Assembly (NCBI GenBank): GCA_904066235.2
Contig: CAJFCV020000004.1
Span: forward strand, 1,736,001-1,800,000
Source of the DNA: Bursaphelenchus xylophilus
Lineage: Eukaryota; Nematoda; Chromadorea; Rhabditida; Aphelenchoididae
Direction: 5' to 3'
Length of the DNA stretch: 64,000 nt
The translations under genes were made by a program, and so were the position numbers. The notes beneath the pieces were generated by a model. The model was given only the letters and a program-made list of their open reading frames with translations, had not been told where the DNA came from and searched no databases. Each line of letters begins with the position of its first letter. Position 1 is the first letter of the stretch. Below are positions 27,080 through 39,800 of the stretch, piece by piece.

Positions 27080-27800
27080 TTTTTGGGTTGACAACAGTTC
27101 GGGTCAATACAAAATCGATTTATACGGGGCGTAGGACAGGTGGAGACCCCAAAAAAGTTGCAGAAATTGCCTACTGTGGCCCCGGAAAGACAGGGAATCC
27201 TAAAAAAATGCGGCAGGTACCTATTACAAGGCCTGGAAAAGCTCTTTTACAGTCGGCGAAGGTTTGGCGGAGACTTGGCGAAGACTTACAATATGACCAC
27301 TTCTTCTAATATCAGCTATTGTGGTCTTATACACTGCGAGGCCTATGACAAACAGAGGACAAAAAATGTGGCAGCAGGTGCCTACGAGGCCTGTGAAAGC
27401 CGTTGAACGTATGGCGGACATTCGGCGAAGGCACGGCGGAGACTTGGCGGAGACGTACAACAAGACCAATTTCTCTAATTTGAGCTGTTGCTAACTCTAG
27501 TTTTCTTGAGCCTGACGACGTGAGCTACGGTAACATAAAGAAGACTGAAAGGTACTACAAAAAACGAAGATCCGTAAATTCTATCCGGATATTAATTTAG
27601 AAAAACATGCAAAAGACAAAAATAGATGATAAACTATCTTAGAACTATCCTACGACATAATCAATCTAATTATTTTGTTAAGTAAACCTTCTTCAAGCCT
27701 CCCTCACACATAGTACATACAACGACAGGTTGAGGCCCTCTCAAAGCATCGTCGACGAATGTTGTTGACCCGGAAAGTCGTAGCGCCGAAAAAGCCATCA
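27080..27800. repeat. Dispersed repeat, GACAGTTCGGGT family, internally duplicated
   Basis: Begins GACAACAGTTCGGGTCAATA and ends GTTGACCCGGAAAGTCGTAG. The middle portion, with GGCGAAG and GAGACTTGGCG, is present twice in tandem (about 27220-27310 and 27400-27470), making this the longest copy. Confidence 0.55.
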
Positions 27801-28363
27801 TAAGCCAAGAAAGGTGGAAGCAAGCAGCTGTGAATTTAGAATTACAACCTTTGTTGTCGAAAATGTTCAAAAATTAATCGTAAAGTGTTCGAAAACGGGA
27901 AAACTATTCTAGACCTCGGCACTAGCCAAACTTATTTTTTGAATTGGGCAAACATATAAGAGCGAAGGAATAAGAATTTTTTCTCGAGCTCGAGAATGTT
28001 TGCTGGATTCGCTACCAATTTCAAAAAGTAGCGAAATGATCGATTTGCGACGTGGTCTCGGTAGCGAATCCTTCTTTTCGCGACCTCCGAAAAAAGTCGG
28101 TCGCGAATCGGCGTTTTCGCTACCTCCGCGAGAGAGGAGGTAGCAAAACGGCGTTTTTGCGACGGCACGGAATTGGGAGGTAGCAAATCCGCGGATTTGC
28201 GACGTCCCAAATACATATAAACTCCGCCCCCTGAGTTTTGCAGCCAACCACCGCGTTTTGGCCTTTTTTGACAAAAAATACCATTTATGGTGAAAAATTT
28301 TGCTTGTAAATCGTACATTTACGAAATTATGAAAGAAAAACGTATTCTTCGTTAAAATATTTA

Positions 28364-28885
28364 TTAATAAAAGACGTACATTTTCGTATAAAGTATGCGT
28401 TTTTTACAACATTGTCCAAGCATTGCCGGAGAGTCGATGGATGGAACTGAAGAACATGAAGAACATGTTTTGCCAGATATGGCCGAAGTCGAGGGATGGA
28501 TCATGACCGCCAAATTACCTTCCTGGAAATCAAAAGCAATGTAAAATTTCCTTATCATTTTCAGAAAAAAACACCTTCATTTACCTCATATTGCATGTGT
28601 CGAGAATCGAAATGGGCACAGTTTTGAGCAAAAATACGGCCGACGAGAGTGAAACCGGAATTCCAGGTAATAATTTATTACCTAAAAACAGAATAAGAAT
28701 ACTTAAATCCAATCTTACCTCCGTTAGCAACTACCACTTGGCCATTCCCTTGTTCGATTTCATTATTTCTGCCTCCTGTAAACGATTTATAAGGCTCTTG
28801 CCTAGAAAAAAAAATGTAAATCTCGTCTAAAATCAAAAAATAATAAAAAAAAACAGCTTACCATGGGGTCAAAAAGCCTTGTTTG
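28364..28885 (-). pseudogene. Gene-like exons, left palindrome arm
   Basis: On the minus strand, exon-like blocks 28719-28775 and 28585-28681 are bounded by CAG/GTAAG-type sites and stay in one frame: GRNNEIEQGNGQVVVANG, then NKLLPGIPVSLSSAVFLL. The third block (from a TTTCCAG at about 28525) soon meets a stop in the continuing phase. The right arm has the corresponding blocks. Upstream, toward the centre, a block ending ACCCCATG|GTAAGC may be another exon. The protein family is not recognised. Confidence 0.4.
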
Positions 28886-29230
28886 TCCGCCAATTTCGTC
28901 CCCGATGTTTATGGCGATCACCTTGAGCCGGTTTATCTTCTAATTCAGCTTCTCTGCATCTATTTGGCCAATTTCAACAAAAAGAAACATAAGAAAACAG
29001 GAAAAAAAGAATTTATGAAGTTGCGAATGTTTTCGCGGCCCGTGAAAACGAAATGCCACGCAGTCCGAGAACGGATTTTAGGTCCAATAACAAGGATGTC
29101 TTTGGCCTTATCAATCAAATCAACCGTTTTTTGGCCATGGTAAGCTGTTTTGTTATTATTTTTTGACTTTAGACGAGATTTCCAATTTTTTTATATTATT
29201 CGTGGCAAGAGTCTTACAAATCGTTTTCAG

Positions 29231-29640
29231 GAGGCAGAAACAACGAAATCGGACAAGGGAAAAGCCGTGTGGTAGTTGCTAAAGGAGGTAAGATTTGATT
29301 TAAGTATTATTATTCTGTTTTTAGGTAATAAATTGTTGCCTGGAATTCGGTTTCACTCCAGTCGGCCGTATTTTTGCTCAACATTATGTCCGTTTCGATT
29401 CTTGGATTAGACACATGAACTATGAGGTAACAGAAGGCTTTTTTTCTAATCAGAAGGAAATTTATATTGATTTCGATTTCCAGGAAGATCTGTAAACGGT
29501 CATGTTCTTCAACCAAATCCATCGACTTTTCGGCCATTTCTGGGCAATATTGTGGAAAAAACAAATGTTCTTCAGCCTCATCCATCGACTATCCGGCCGT
29601 ATTTAGACAATATTGTGGAAAAACCGCATATTTTACATGA
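29231..29640 (+). pseudogene. Gene-like exons, right palindrome arm
   Basis: Blocks 29231-29287, 29325-29426 and 29484-29640 mirror the left arm. The first encodes GRNNEIGQGKSRVVVAKG in the same frame as its mirror copy. The second has lost one base (GGAATTCGG against GGAATTCCGG), which shifts the frame. The third, read in the phase expected from the undamaged second block, is open for 50 codons and contains a doubled motif (CSSTKSIDFSAISGQYCGK, then CSSASSIDYPAVFRQYCGK) before TGA. Conserved frame plus single-base damage suggests decay from a once-coding unit. Confidence 0.4.
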
Positions 29641-31096
29641 AAACGTACGTCTTTTATTAATATAAATATTATAAAGATGAAGAGGGACGTTTTTTCTTCA
29701 TAATTTCGTAAATGTACGATTTATCAGCTAAATTTTTCACCCTAAACGGTGTATTTCCGTCAAAAAAGCCAAAACGTGATGGCTGAAAAATTGAGGGGGC
29801 GGGGCTTGTTTTGGGACGTCGCAAATCCATGGATTTGCTACCTGCCAATTTTGCGCCGTCGCAAAATGGCCGATTTGCTACCTCCCAATTTTGCGCCGTC
29901 GCAAAATGGCCGATTTGCTTCCGACGTCTTTTTTGGAGGTTGCAAATTGAGGTTTCCGCTACTTTTTGAAATTGGTAGCGAATCCAGCAAACATTCTCGA
30001 GCTCGACAAAAAATTCTTATTCCTTCGCTCTTATATGACGCTTTTTTGTGAAATTTGGCATGACAAGTTTCATACCGTTCTCTACTGTACAGGTTAATGT
30101 TTCTACAAAAAAAATTTCAGTACGGAACTGGCCATGATAGGGGAAAAAACGTTTTTCTCTCTGACCGCTCTCCGCATTTCGCGTACTCCCTCGGCGGCAA
30201 TGATGGCTCGATATCTCGGCTGCTACTGCTAAGCGCGAGCTAAAACCTACAGCTTCAAATTTTTGGGATTTTCACATTTGATCCGCAAAGCTCATCGTTG
30301 GTTTTTTAGCATCCCATCCCGGCAGACTATTTCATGTAATCCTAACTAAAGTCGGGCTAAATGATGATAAAAAAATACCCGTGCAATATGACAGCTACAA
30401 AAAAGGAATTTAAGGTTTGCATGGTAACCGTGCTGAAAAAGGACGGAAGCAAGAAAGCATGGGAAATGAAATTAGAACAATAAAAATCTTAATGTCATGT
30501 TCTAAATGGCCCTGCTTTAGCGGAGCCAAGGATTTTCTCGAAAGCCTGATGAAAACAACTTACTTGGTTGCAAAAAAAACATTCTTTACATAAAAAAAAA
30601 TAAAATCGCTTTGTGACAGTCAGAGAAGTTCTTGACAAATCTGGCGCCATGTTATACGATGGAAAGTAGAATCAAAAAAAAAAAACACTTTTGATCGTAT
30701 AAAACAGTATTTTATTCACAAAACAGGATAGAAACGGCCTGTGATGATTCATTGGATTGTTAAAACTCATAGGTGACATGTTATACGTTAAAAACAAAAA
30801 TTTTCGAAAAAACACATTTGGTCGTATAAAATGTCACTCTGCTCAAAAAAGGTGTATGTCATAACGAAATTCAGAGAGCACTTGAATAAAATCTTTTTCT
30901 ATAAGACGTATAGACAATTTATAGGCGGTAAATTGATTCAGAAAAGTGTAAGGTTTTGAAAGTTTGACTAAAACAAAACAACTTCCAATTACCATCAAGA
31001 AAAAAATCCTGGGTTGCACATAGCCTAAAAAACAAAAGGACGTCAACGGAAATTATGATGACTAAAGATCCCCTTTATCAATTTTTATTGACTATT

Positions 31097-31233
31097 GATC
31101 TGTCGGGAAAATAATGTGCTCCTGTCGCAGCAAAGTGTCTGGCCTGATCGTACCAAGCCTCCAGCCGCGGTTAGCCGTTGGAATGGGTGATTCGACGGCG
31201 CGATCAGCCCACATTATTTTCCCGACAGACTGA
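31097..31233. mobile_element. Family-3 MITE (CTGTCGGGAAAATAATG ends)
   Basis: Ends are inverted: GATCTGTCGGGAAAATAATG at the left, CATTATTTTCCCGACAGACT at the right. Other copies are at 32412-32575, 33768-33892, 37073-37225, 41653-41700 (ends only), and 56304-56458, with half copies at 47027, 54710 and 59308. TA is found at the borders of several copies, so a Tc1/mariner origin is likely. Confidence 0.7.
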
Positions 31234-32411
31234 TAGAACCCGCAAAAGCCAACTCAAAAAAAATAATGTAGAAAGCACCTTGAAATAGCCCTAGTATCAT
31301 GCTAAATCCGTGCGTCATGCCTTTGACACATCCCCTTGTATATAAATTTCAAAACAATACCCAAAAACCTTGTCGCCGGTCCCTCAGATTAGCGTTTATA
31401 ACGTTTCTATGGAGGTCACTAATTAGCATTGGAGTTTTCCGAGTGGTCCCTTTCAAGTGGGGCACTTGAGAGTGCCAGAAACGTAAATGCTGCGAATTAC
31501 AGAGTGTCGTTGGGCGTATTTCAAGCTAAATGTAAGTTTATGAACTATTGAAATGCCTGACACGGTCTTTAAATTCACTAGGGTGAGAACTGAAAATGCC
31601 GCACCTGTCCCGAAAAATGCTTACAAATGGCCATGCTTTAACGGGTTGTTTTCTTCCGGTGGGGTTGAGCATTTGCCCTAATGGCATTCAAGGTATTATA
31701 ATTAAGTCTGCGGTAGTTGTTTTCTTTTGGATTATCGAGAAAAGCAGCAGTAATGAAATATAGATCACCCGAGTAGTTTTTCAGAGCGAAACGCCTAACC
31801 AGAAGGTCGCTCAACATTTACCGATGGGAATTACGCCTTTTCTACCGTATTCTACGTTGTATGATAGAAATTTTTCATTGGCAACTCCCTGGTACAGATA
31901 AGTGGACGACTGAGAAATTTCACTTGAATTCATCCGCCGCTTCCAAAGCTAGAAAAGTTTGTTATGAAAAAATGGCTTCTGAGCTTATAAAAATTGTTGG
32001 TTGACGTTATGATAGCTATTCAAACCATTTATGCACCTGAAAATTCAATCTGCTACATTTAATTGCTAAATCTATCGTTTGAATTTCCTGTTGTAAGCAA
32101 ATGTTAGCTGATTTCTAAGCATGCTCGCAGAATCTCCGCTTCTCATACGCATCTGCCCGTAAAGTGGTTGTCCGCCAGTATACGTCTGTTAAAAGTCCAA
32201 GCGGCTTTTTTAGAGCAAAACCGCTGAGAAGGCATATTTTTTTATCATTTGCTTCTTCTCAAGCTCATATATATATATATATATATATATTGGTCAGCAT
32301 GACTAACAGTAACCCTCTTTCATATTTTATTTGTCATCCACTTGAAGTTCTTTATTGCTACAGAGCTTGCAAATCTGCCTTACCGTTGTGCCACAAGTCT
32401 CTTCTTATTAT

Positions 32412-32575
32412 TAGTCTGTAGGGAAAATAATGACCGCAATTTTGCTTTTCGATTCAGCCGATCGCGTTGCTGAAGTAAAAAGAAATTTGATTTTTTTGCA
32501 ACACGATTCATTCTCTCTGCGGTGACGCGATTTTCTCTTCTACAGAAAGCTAAATATTTTCCCGACAGCCTGATA
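32412..32575. mobile_element. Family-3 MITE copy
   Basis: Starts TTAGTCTGTAGGGAAAATAA and ends TTTTCCCGACAGCCTGATA. The interior has CGATCGCGTTGCTGAAGTAA, shared with the copy at 37073. Confidence 0.65.
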
Positions 32576-32922
32576 TCGGCCTCGATACATTTTGCTCTCA
32601 CTGCACTTGTTTGTTTGCTACACTTCCCCACCGTAAATGTACGTGATGTAACGGGTGGGGGGTGACAACATTGGGGTGGGCGTGGATCCTCTATTTGTTT
32701 AGAAGGAACGGGAGACCCGAGCGGTGCGCAGTAAATATAATAACAATAAACACTGTTTGTTTATTGGGCGGCTATACGTTTTTTGGCTCGCTGTTCTGGC
32801 CAAAGGTTCTTCGCCTGCTCTTCCTCATTGTTAATAATAAATAATCAAAATTAATAAATTTTTTGAATTTATTTTTGATTCTTTTTATTTTTAAAACTTA
32901 ACAAACAGAGTTATTGCTAAAC

Positions 32923-34334
32923 ATGGCACTAAAATATATCCTGATTACTGTCCTTTTTATTCATACCTCGCAACTATGTCATTGTCAATACGACAACCCG
33001 GATCTGAACCAACTTTTGGCCGAATATAAACGGCCCAAGGTCAAGGATGTTGGGGTCAAATGTTACACTGGAGTTCAGAACTTTGAGAACCAATTCCCCT
33101 TTGATAATGTGACCATAGCGCCGTGCAGGGCCAATGAGAATTGCTGCTATATGATGAGTGAGTTTTATTTTTATTTTTGGATTTTGTAGCGTCGTCAGGG
33201 GCATGACTAGCTTAAAGACTAATCAATGGGGCCAATGAATAAAGTGATAAGGGGGCCAAGGTAATTTTCGCGAAATTTTTTACATCGTGACGCGTCATGA
33301 CGCCCCAGAATTTTTGCTCAGCTACGCCTAGGCATGGCTCCGAGGTTGAGAAAATTTGAAGAGATTTGAGGGGGCAGGGCCGCGATTTTCGGCCCGGCCG
33401 GTCCCCAACCATGTCTATTATATAGCTACGCCCCTGGGCGCCGCAGCTTGAAAACATCACACTTCTACATCGCATTTATTAGCATAAATTACAAGAGAAG
33501 TGCTCAAAATGCGACGCTCAAATTATCTTATTGTTAAATCTTTGCGTGTTGGGAATACAGGCTGAATTAAGCCTTAACAGTTGTAGCTCACGCCTTGCAG
33601 TTCCAGGCGGGCTAAGATTTATGGATTTTTAGAGATCGTTGTTATCAAAAATCACGGAAAATGCGGAGCGCAGTCAGAGAGCGAAGATTTTTTGGATAGA
33701 CCTTCGTTTATCTCGCGCGTTGACTTTTTGCACCGTGTAAGCCCCAAAAATCACTCCAGTGTCGGAAAAATAATGCCGTAACGAAAATCGCATTGCTGCT
33801 GAGAAAAATGTGTCCCGACAAAATCAAAATGCTTTTCACTTCAGCGGCACGATCGGCGCAGCGACATTGCGGTCACTATTTCCCCGACAGACCGAAAGGC
33901 AAAAAAGAAAACTGGCTTTTTCAAAAAAAGGTTGAAACTTGCCATACACAAAATCTCGTTTTAGACGGGCAGTGTAGCTAGTTTGAATTGCATTTTGACG
34001 GCTTCAGAAAAAAAGAAAAATACACCATTTTTTTATTAAGGTCAGCATATGACACTTCCATTACCCCTCACCACTGTAAACCTCTTTTCCAGGTTCCCTG
34101 AACGGCACCCATTACGGCTGCCACGACGATTGTCCAGAACAGCTCAAGACCTTCCTGTGTGGGCCCGACCCGGACAGCGGCCTACAAGACATCTACTACT
34201 GTTACTGTCGTGACGAACGGGACCCCAACTGTCAGCCAAGCGAATACAAAATCAAAGGGAAACGGTCGATTCCAGCGCCAAGACTTATTCACTCACAACT
34301 GGGACTTGTTGCCGCGAAAAGCAAGCGAAAATAA
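32923..34334 (+). CDS. Secreted ten-cysteine protein with ET-module-like domain
   Basis: Two exons, 32923-33157 and 34093-34334, join in phase 1 (GTGAGT / TTTTCCAG) to 158 residues. The ATG at 32923 opens a signal peptide (MALKYILITVLFIHTSQLCH, cut around residue 20-22). The mature protein has ten cysteines from residue 47 on: VKCYTGVQ, IAPC, NCCYMM, YGCHDDCPEQ, FLCGPDPD, YYCYCRDE and PNCQ. A CYxG start, a GC-x-x-x-C centre and a paired YCYC near the end are features of the nematode ET module; three-finger Ly6-type folds are an alternative. After the last cysteine comes a basic tail with KGKRS, a possible processing site, ending KSKRK. The 935-base intron carries a decayed family-1 MITE and a family-3 MITE. 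AATAAA is near 34430. Function unknown. Confidence 0.82.
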
Positions 34335-36130
34335 CGAATAATTCATCAAGTGTTTTTAATTATTTTTACATTAGGAAGTAATCAACAAACCACGCAATTA
34401 TTGTATGTAATATCGTCGATAAGTGAAAGTAAAAATAAATGTAAAAAAAATAGTTTTGAAGGCCTAGCCATTCCCATCATTATGCCAAGCGCAAAATTGA
34501 CAAAGCTGATTCTTTTTACCATATGTATATAGCATAAAAAGCTAAAGTTCTAATATCATTCGTGTACTGACAAAACGCAGTCTTCTTTTACATCGCTTTA
34601 CAAATTACAGTAAATTGATTAAGATTTCTTCCCCCAAAGAAAGCGCAAAGACTTTTTCCGAGCTCTACTTTTCAAAATTTGTTCATTTTCAAATTTTCTC
34701 ACATCCAGCACAGCCCGGTTGCCACTGCTAGGTTGGGCCGGGCCTGAGCAACTCTCAAGAAGCCAGAGCCGACCCAGCCACTTTCAAAAAGCGCAGGGCC
34801 GCCCCAACAACCGCGTAAATCGGCCCGACCGGCCCTATTGCCATCGCTAGCCCCATCAAAGGCTTTTTGCTAAAACTTATCTCTAAAATATTGCCATAGT
34901 TTACGTAAAGAGCTCCTCGAAAGCCTGATGGGATAAGCTAGCTTGTCGGTAAAGTCAATGAAGTGATTTTCATCCTATGCACTGTGAGAATACAAAAGTT
35001 CACCTTGAACTTTGTAATTTCTTGCTTTTTGCACTAAGCAATAGGCTTTTTTGGGCTGTCGCTCGCAGCCGGGCTTTTTCTGCATAATGCAAACGAAAAT
35101 TCACTCCGGCGACTTTACAAACGGACTAGTACATTTCTTAATTTTTGAGTCAATGCAGACTCCTGCAATACCCAAAATTAAAGGACCTACTTTTCAGCAA
35201 GAAGTAGGTCCTAGCTGCTAATTATGCATCTAAATTTAAGCCTGTTTACCGTTAAAATCCCCACCTTTTCCGAGATATGACCAGAACAAGTGTTCATCAA
35301 GTCTTTCGAAAAATACTATGCAATTGCTTGGCCCATTACATCACCGTTTCCGCGAAAATAATGACATAGCATTCTTCAACAACAGAGGCACTATTGTTTT
35401 CCTTTATTCCACGAGTAAAACTATATACAACTACCGTCAACCACATTAATTAGAACATAATTGTAATTGTGACGACAACCTCTTTCCGCGAGAATAGAGA
35501 AAAGTTTGAGAAGAAAGTTAGAGTACAAACCTGGTGTGACGCAGGCACCAAGAATAGACCAAAACATGACACGAGGAAACGGAGAGCGCTGCACTTCGTA
35601 GCATATGATGTGTAAGGCGCGTTACACTTACTGTTCGGCGTATTTACAAGGAGTATTATGAAGAGGGTGAAGGCACATTGAAGGAGGGAAGAAATAAAAT
35701 AAAAGGAGGGTTGGTAAATTGAGAAAAAACAAGGTAAGTAGAGACGCAGGTGATTTTTTTAAAAGTCTGATTACTGTAATCTTAAGCAATGACAGTGGAG
35801 GTTTCCCCAAGTGCGACGTTCGGGTTCTCTGTAAATTTTTGGATTCTGCATAAATTTTGAGCACATGTTGGGTCTTGGCTACATTCCAATAACTAGAAAT
35901 TGTAGATCATTCTGCTCAGCGACAGCCGGGATTTTCGACGTTCTTAGTCGACCAAAAAACCGCGAAAACGTTAAGAAATTTTTGAGCATTGCAACAGTTC
36001 TCGCTGCGAAAAAATCCAGAAAATCCGTTATCCAAAGGCGTAGCTACCAGGAGACCTACCATCCAGAATTTTAGGTCATCTACGTCCTTGCCGTCATCCA
36101 AAACATGAAACTAGTCTTTTTTATGGACAC
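34335..36130. other. Non-coding stretch with repeat relics
   Basis: 34690-34860 is a G/C-rich simple-sequence-like patch with GGGCCGG and CGACCC motifs. 34950-35131 is a family-4 element (GACTTTACAAACGGACTAGT at its right end). 35795-35840 resembles a family-1 end. No coding exon is supported. Confidence 0.45.
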
Positions 36131-36134
36131 TATG

Positions 36135-36392
36135 CAGTAGAAGACCTGATCCAGTGGCTAAAAATGTACCACTTTGCATCCAGGAAGTATCAAAAAATGT
36201 GGCAAAATACCTCCCTCTCCAAGTAAAAAGAAACTCGGAATTCAAAAGCGCGCCCGCTCTTTTTGAGAGGAATAAGGGTGCGCCTTTCAAAACGGGTTTT
36301 TTCACGTGGAGAGGAAACATTTTGCCATATTTTTGATACGTCCCGGATGCAAAATGGTACGTTTTTTGTCACGGGATCAGGTTCACCCACTG
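36135..36392. mobile_element. Family-2 palindromic MITE
   Basis: From CAGTAGAAGACCTGATCCAG to GGATCAGGTTCACCCACTG, with TA outside the right end (TACAG). It sits downstream of the peroxidase gene. Confidence 0.7.
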
Positions 36393-36824
36393 TACAGTGT
36401 AATCCTATCGCTTAAACTCGTTTTTCATTACACTGAAATTATCTAAACGGTCATCGTGACAAATTTTCTGAACACGGCTTGAACTAGTCTATGACTACTG
36501 CAAACTTTATGAAAGATTTTGCGGATTTTCCTCTAGAACAAGGGCTGAATTTTATTCCCTGTGGTACTCATTTTTTCAATGACTAGAGATGGTTAAAATT
36601 CGGTCACCTTCCAGGCTGAAAATGTCGGTTGCTTCTGCGAAACATCAGCTGAACGACTCGCATATTACTTAGTCAAAATCGGCCTCAACTTGTGACAAGT
36701 CTCACTGAGATCCGAGCGTCGCACTTGCAGCAGCTCACCTCTGCTCGTATGACTATAATATATAAGAAATTTACGACCAGTTTCTTTGGAAAATAGAAAG
36801 TATACTTGACGAAAAAGTCGTCCT

Positions 36825-39800
36825 TTACAACGACTTCCTCTTCTTCATTGCGCCAGAGCACTGTATCATACACACAGTATCCTTCCGGATCTCTTCAATG
36901 GGGAACTCCTTCAACAACGCGTCGCAAGAATCGACCGTTATCGAATGACATTCCGTTCCCTCCGCTGTGCATGTGCAACTAATGCAGGGCATCACTCGCT
37001 TCGTTTTGCCCAACTGGATGACTCGGTGGTCCATCACACAGAATTCTGAAATGTCAGTGAATATAAGAACTAGACTGTCGGGAAAATAATGAGTGCAATA
37101 TCGCTGTGCCGATCGCGTCGCTGAAGTAAAAAGAATTTGATTTTTCTGTGATACGATTCATTTTCTCGGCGGCTATGCAATTTCCGATGCGACAGAATGC
37201 TCATTATTTTCCCGACAGACTGAGGTTTTAAACAGTAAAAAATTTTTAGTTAAGCTTACGTCGATCCACCCATTCGCTCAAATCCGTGTCCAACATTTCA
37301 TCGCAGTGGATCGGAGCATTTCTGAAAGTAGGCAGAATTTAGAAGGCCACAAAAATTTGACGAGCTGTCGTTGATCCGACTTTCCGGGTTAAAGACAGTT
37401 CGGGTCAACAAAAATCGAACGACATGAGGTGTAGGGCAGGTGGAGACCCAAAAGCATACTGTAGAAGATGCTTCGTAGAAGATATGAGACCTGGAAAAGC
37501 CGTTGGATCCATGGCGAAGCCTTGGCGGAGACTTGGCAAAGACTTACAATGCGGCTCGTTCTTCCAATTTTAGCTATTGCCAACCTTTCTTGGCCCACAG
37601 CTATTGTAACATACAGAATATGAAAGGCTGCTTCAAAAAATGACGATCCGTAAGTTTAACCAACATATTATTGCATTAATGCATGTAAAATACCAAAAAT
37701 AGGCGATAAACTGTCCTAAGACCCGATCAATCTTATATTTCTATTCATTACGCCCTTTACTGGCCTTCGCCATGCATACAAAGGAAAACAGAGGCAATCC
37801 AAAGTATAGTCGACCAAAACTGTGGCTTAGAATTTGTGACTTACGTCAAGTCGTTCGGCATCAAAAACGCGTTTGGCTGAATCTTCTCGGCGTACTCGCT
37901 GTTGGCGCAGATCATCTTCGACATGGTGGCTTTTCGGATCTCGGCCAATTGAGCTGCAATTCCCAACATTATACGTACCTTACCTTCCACTTACCCGGTG
38001 TGAATCTCAGATTCGGATCGTTGGTCTCATAATAAAACCGATCGCATCGCTTCGCCCGTTGATATTGCTCGGCAATCAAGCATGCAATTGTTGGGCCAAT
38101 AATGGCTCCCTTCAGCGGTTTCTCGGACATTGCTCCGGTGAAAAGATCAATGTCGTCAACGTGTTCGTACACCCTTCGTAGGTCCACAATTGCCGACTCA
38201 TCGTGCGTGTCGCGGAGGTCGTTGAAGGAGCGGGCTTTGGGGACCCCACAGAGGTCGCGGTAGCTGTTGTAGCCGGGCACACCGTGATCGCGAGCGCGCT
38301 GAATGTTGACGGCGACCAGATCGAGGCCGGTGTAAGGGCCGCCGGCTCGTTGGAAGAGGTGGTTTCGGACGGCGTTCGCAATGTGACGGTCATTCACCAT
38401 GCTGGAAGGAAGCAAAAGATACACCGAAAAAATCTATACAGATCGGAAGGCAGTAACGCTTCTGTACAACAAACTGTATCTATAACGAACGATTTTCGAA
38501 GCCCCGGAATGGCGGCCCACACTTGCGGGCAACCACTTTGTGTGCAGCTACAATGGGGGACCTGATCCAGTGGCAAAAAACGTACCGTTTCTGATCCGGG
38601 AAGTATCAAAAATGTGGCTAAACTTCGTTTTGAAGGGGGCGCCTTTTTTGGGCGCGCTTTTAAAATCGGAGTTTTTTCACTTGGAGACGGAGCTATTTTG
38701 CAACATTTGTTGATGCCTCCTGGATGCAAAATGGCACATTTTTTGCCACTGGATCAGGTCCCCTATTGTAGAAGAACCACGGAAATTCTGCGTTCATGTT
38801 TTGAAATCAGCCAACATTTGCTTACAAAAGGTTCAGAAGCCACTTTTTGGAAGACAACCTCCCATAACTTTGAAAGCGGTGGATAAATTTTCATTATTTA
38901 AAAATAGATTGGTGTACTTATCAGTACCAGGGAATTGCCAAAATTTCCATTATAATACACGATTATGGGACGTTGCCCGCAAGTGTCGGGACATTCCGTT
39001 AGCGCCTGAGATTGTCAATCTTCCCGGATGACTTGCCCAACATTATACTGATTAAACCTACGTTGGTGCTCCCAACAATCCCATGAGAATGCTCTCCATA
39101 TGCCCAATCTTCTTGTCATACATCGTTGACGCATTATTGAAGTGCTCCCTCAACTGGAACCCGGGCCCCAACGTTTCGCTGTAATTCCCATCCATCCGTG
39201 GGAAGACATTGCGAATCAACGTGTGCCCGAAACGAAACGCGGCCGAAGAGAACTCCTGACTAACGGCCGCATCGCACGTCGGATCGTAGCCTTCGTAATA
39301 GCCCGATTTCTTCGGCTGTAGATCGTATCTGGCCATGGTTTCGCAGCCAATCACGATCGGAAGCCACTCATTGTACATGATATGGTTGTATTTGGCCGTG
39401 AAAATTCGCCGTGCCTCCTGGAACAGCTGCTCATCAGTCCAATGCGGGTTCAGACGATGCAGTTCTTTCGCTAACCGGTTGTGTTCTCGCATCATGATGG
39501 TGTGAAGAGTTGCCAGACCGGGCTGGATGTTGTTGCGCTCGTCGCCGGCAACAAAACAGGGCCGGTTCGGTCCACTCCGACAATCCCGCTCTTGGGTGCC
39601 CTGAGGGAGCGCTTCTTTGTTGAAGCCGAGATCTGTAAAATTGAGCATTCCCTGCGAGAAGAGACGGAGATGGTCGGCCTCGCATTGCGTTGAACCATAG
39701 ACGTGAGAGGCGTCCAGAAAAGAAGTCAGCTGGTTTAGCTGAAAAAATATAAAAAAGTAAAAGTATTATAAAAAAGAGTAAAATACGCTGACTCCAAGAT

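Larger units (their letters stand above)
27953..30037. repeat. 2.1-kb imperfect palindrome with gene-like exons on both arms
   Basis: The outer ends are ATATAAGAGCGAAGGAATAA and TTATTCCTTCGCTCTTATAT. Arms of ~900-950 bases run inward in opposite sense through TCGAGAATGTTTGCTGGATT, AAGACGTACATTTTCGTATA and a splice-site-bounded core, meeting near 29,000. The arms differ at many positions, so the duplication is not recent. The right arm carries an extra direct duplication of CCAATTTTGCGCCGTCGCAA (29846-29920). No target duplication was identified. Confidence 0.75.
30046..32640. other. No gene seen; repeat relics
   Basis: 30046-30250 is a decayed family-1 MITE. Hairpins of the TTTATACGAT type lie at 30650-30710 and 30775-30836. 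Family-3 elements occupy 31097-31233 and 32412-32575. A (TA)n run of about 22 bases is at 32268-32291. Between these I see no supported coding exon. Confidence 0.5.

Noticed and set aside
32268..32291. TA run as a promoter
   Set aside because: It is a plain dinucleotide microsatellite, 630 bases from the next start codon, with nothing else to support a promoter.
37870..38565. Plus-strand open frame of about 120 codons over peroxidase exon 13
   Set aside because: It mirrors the conserved peroxidase exon in the opposite strand and has no independent support.
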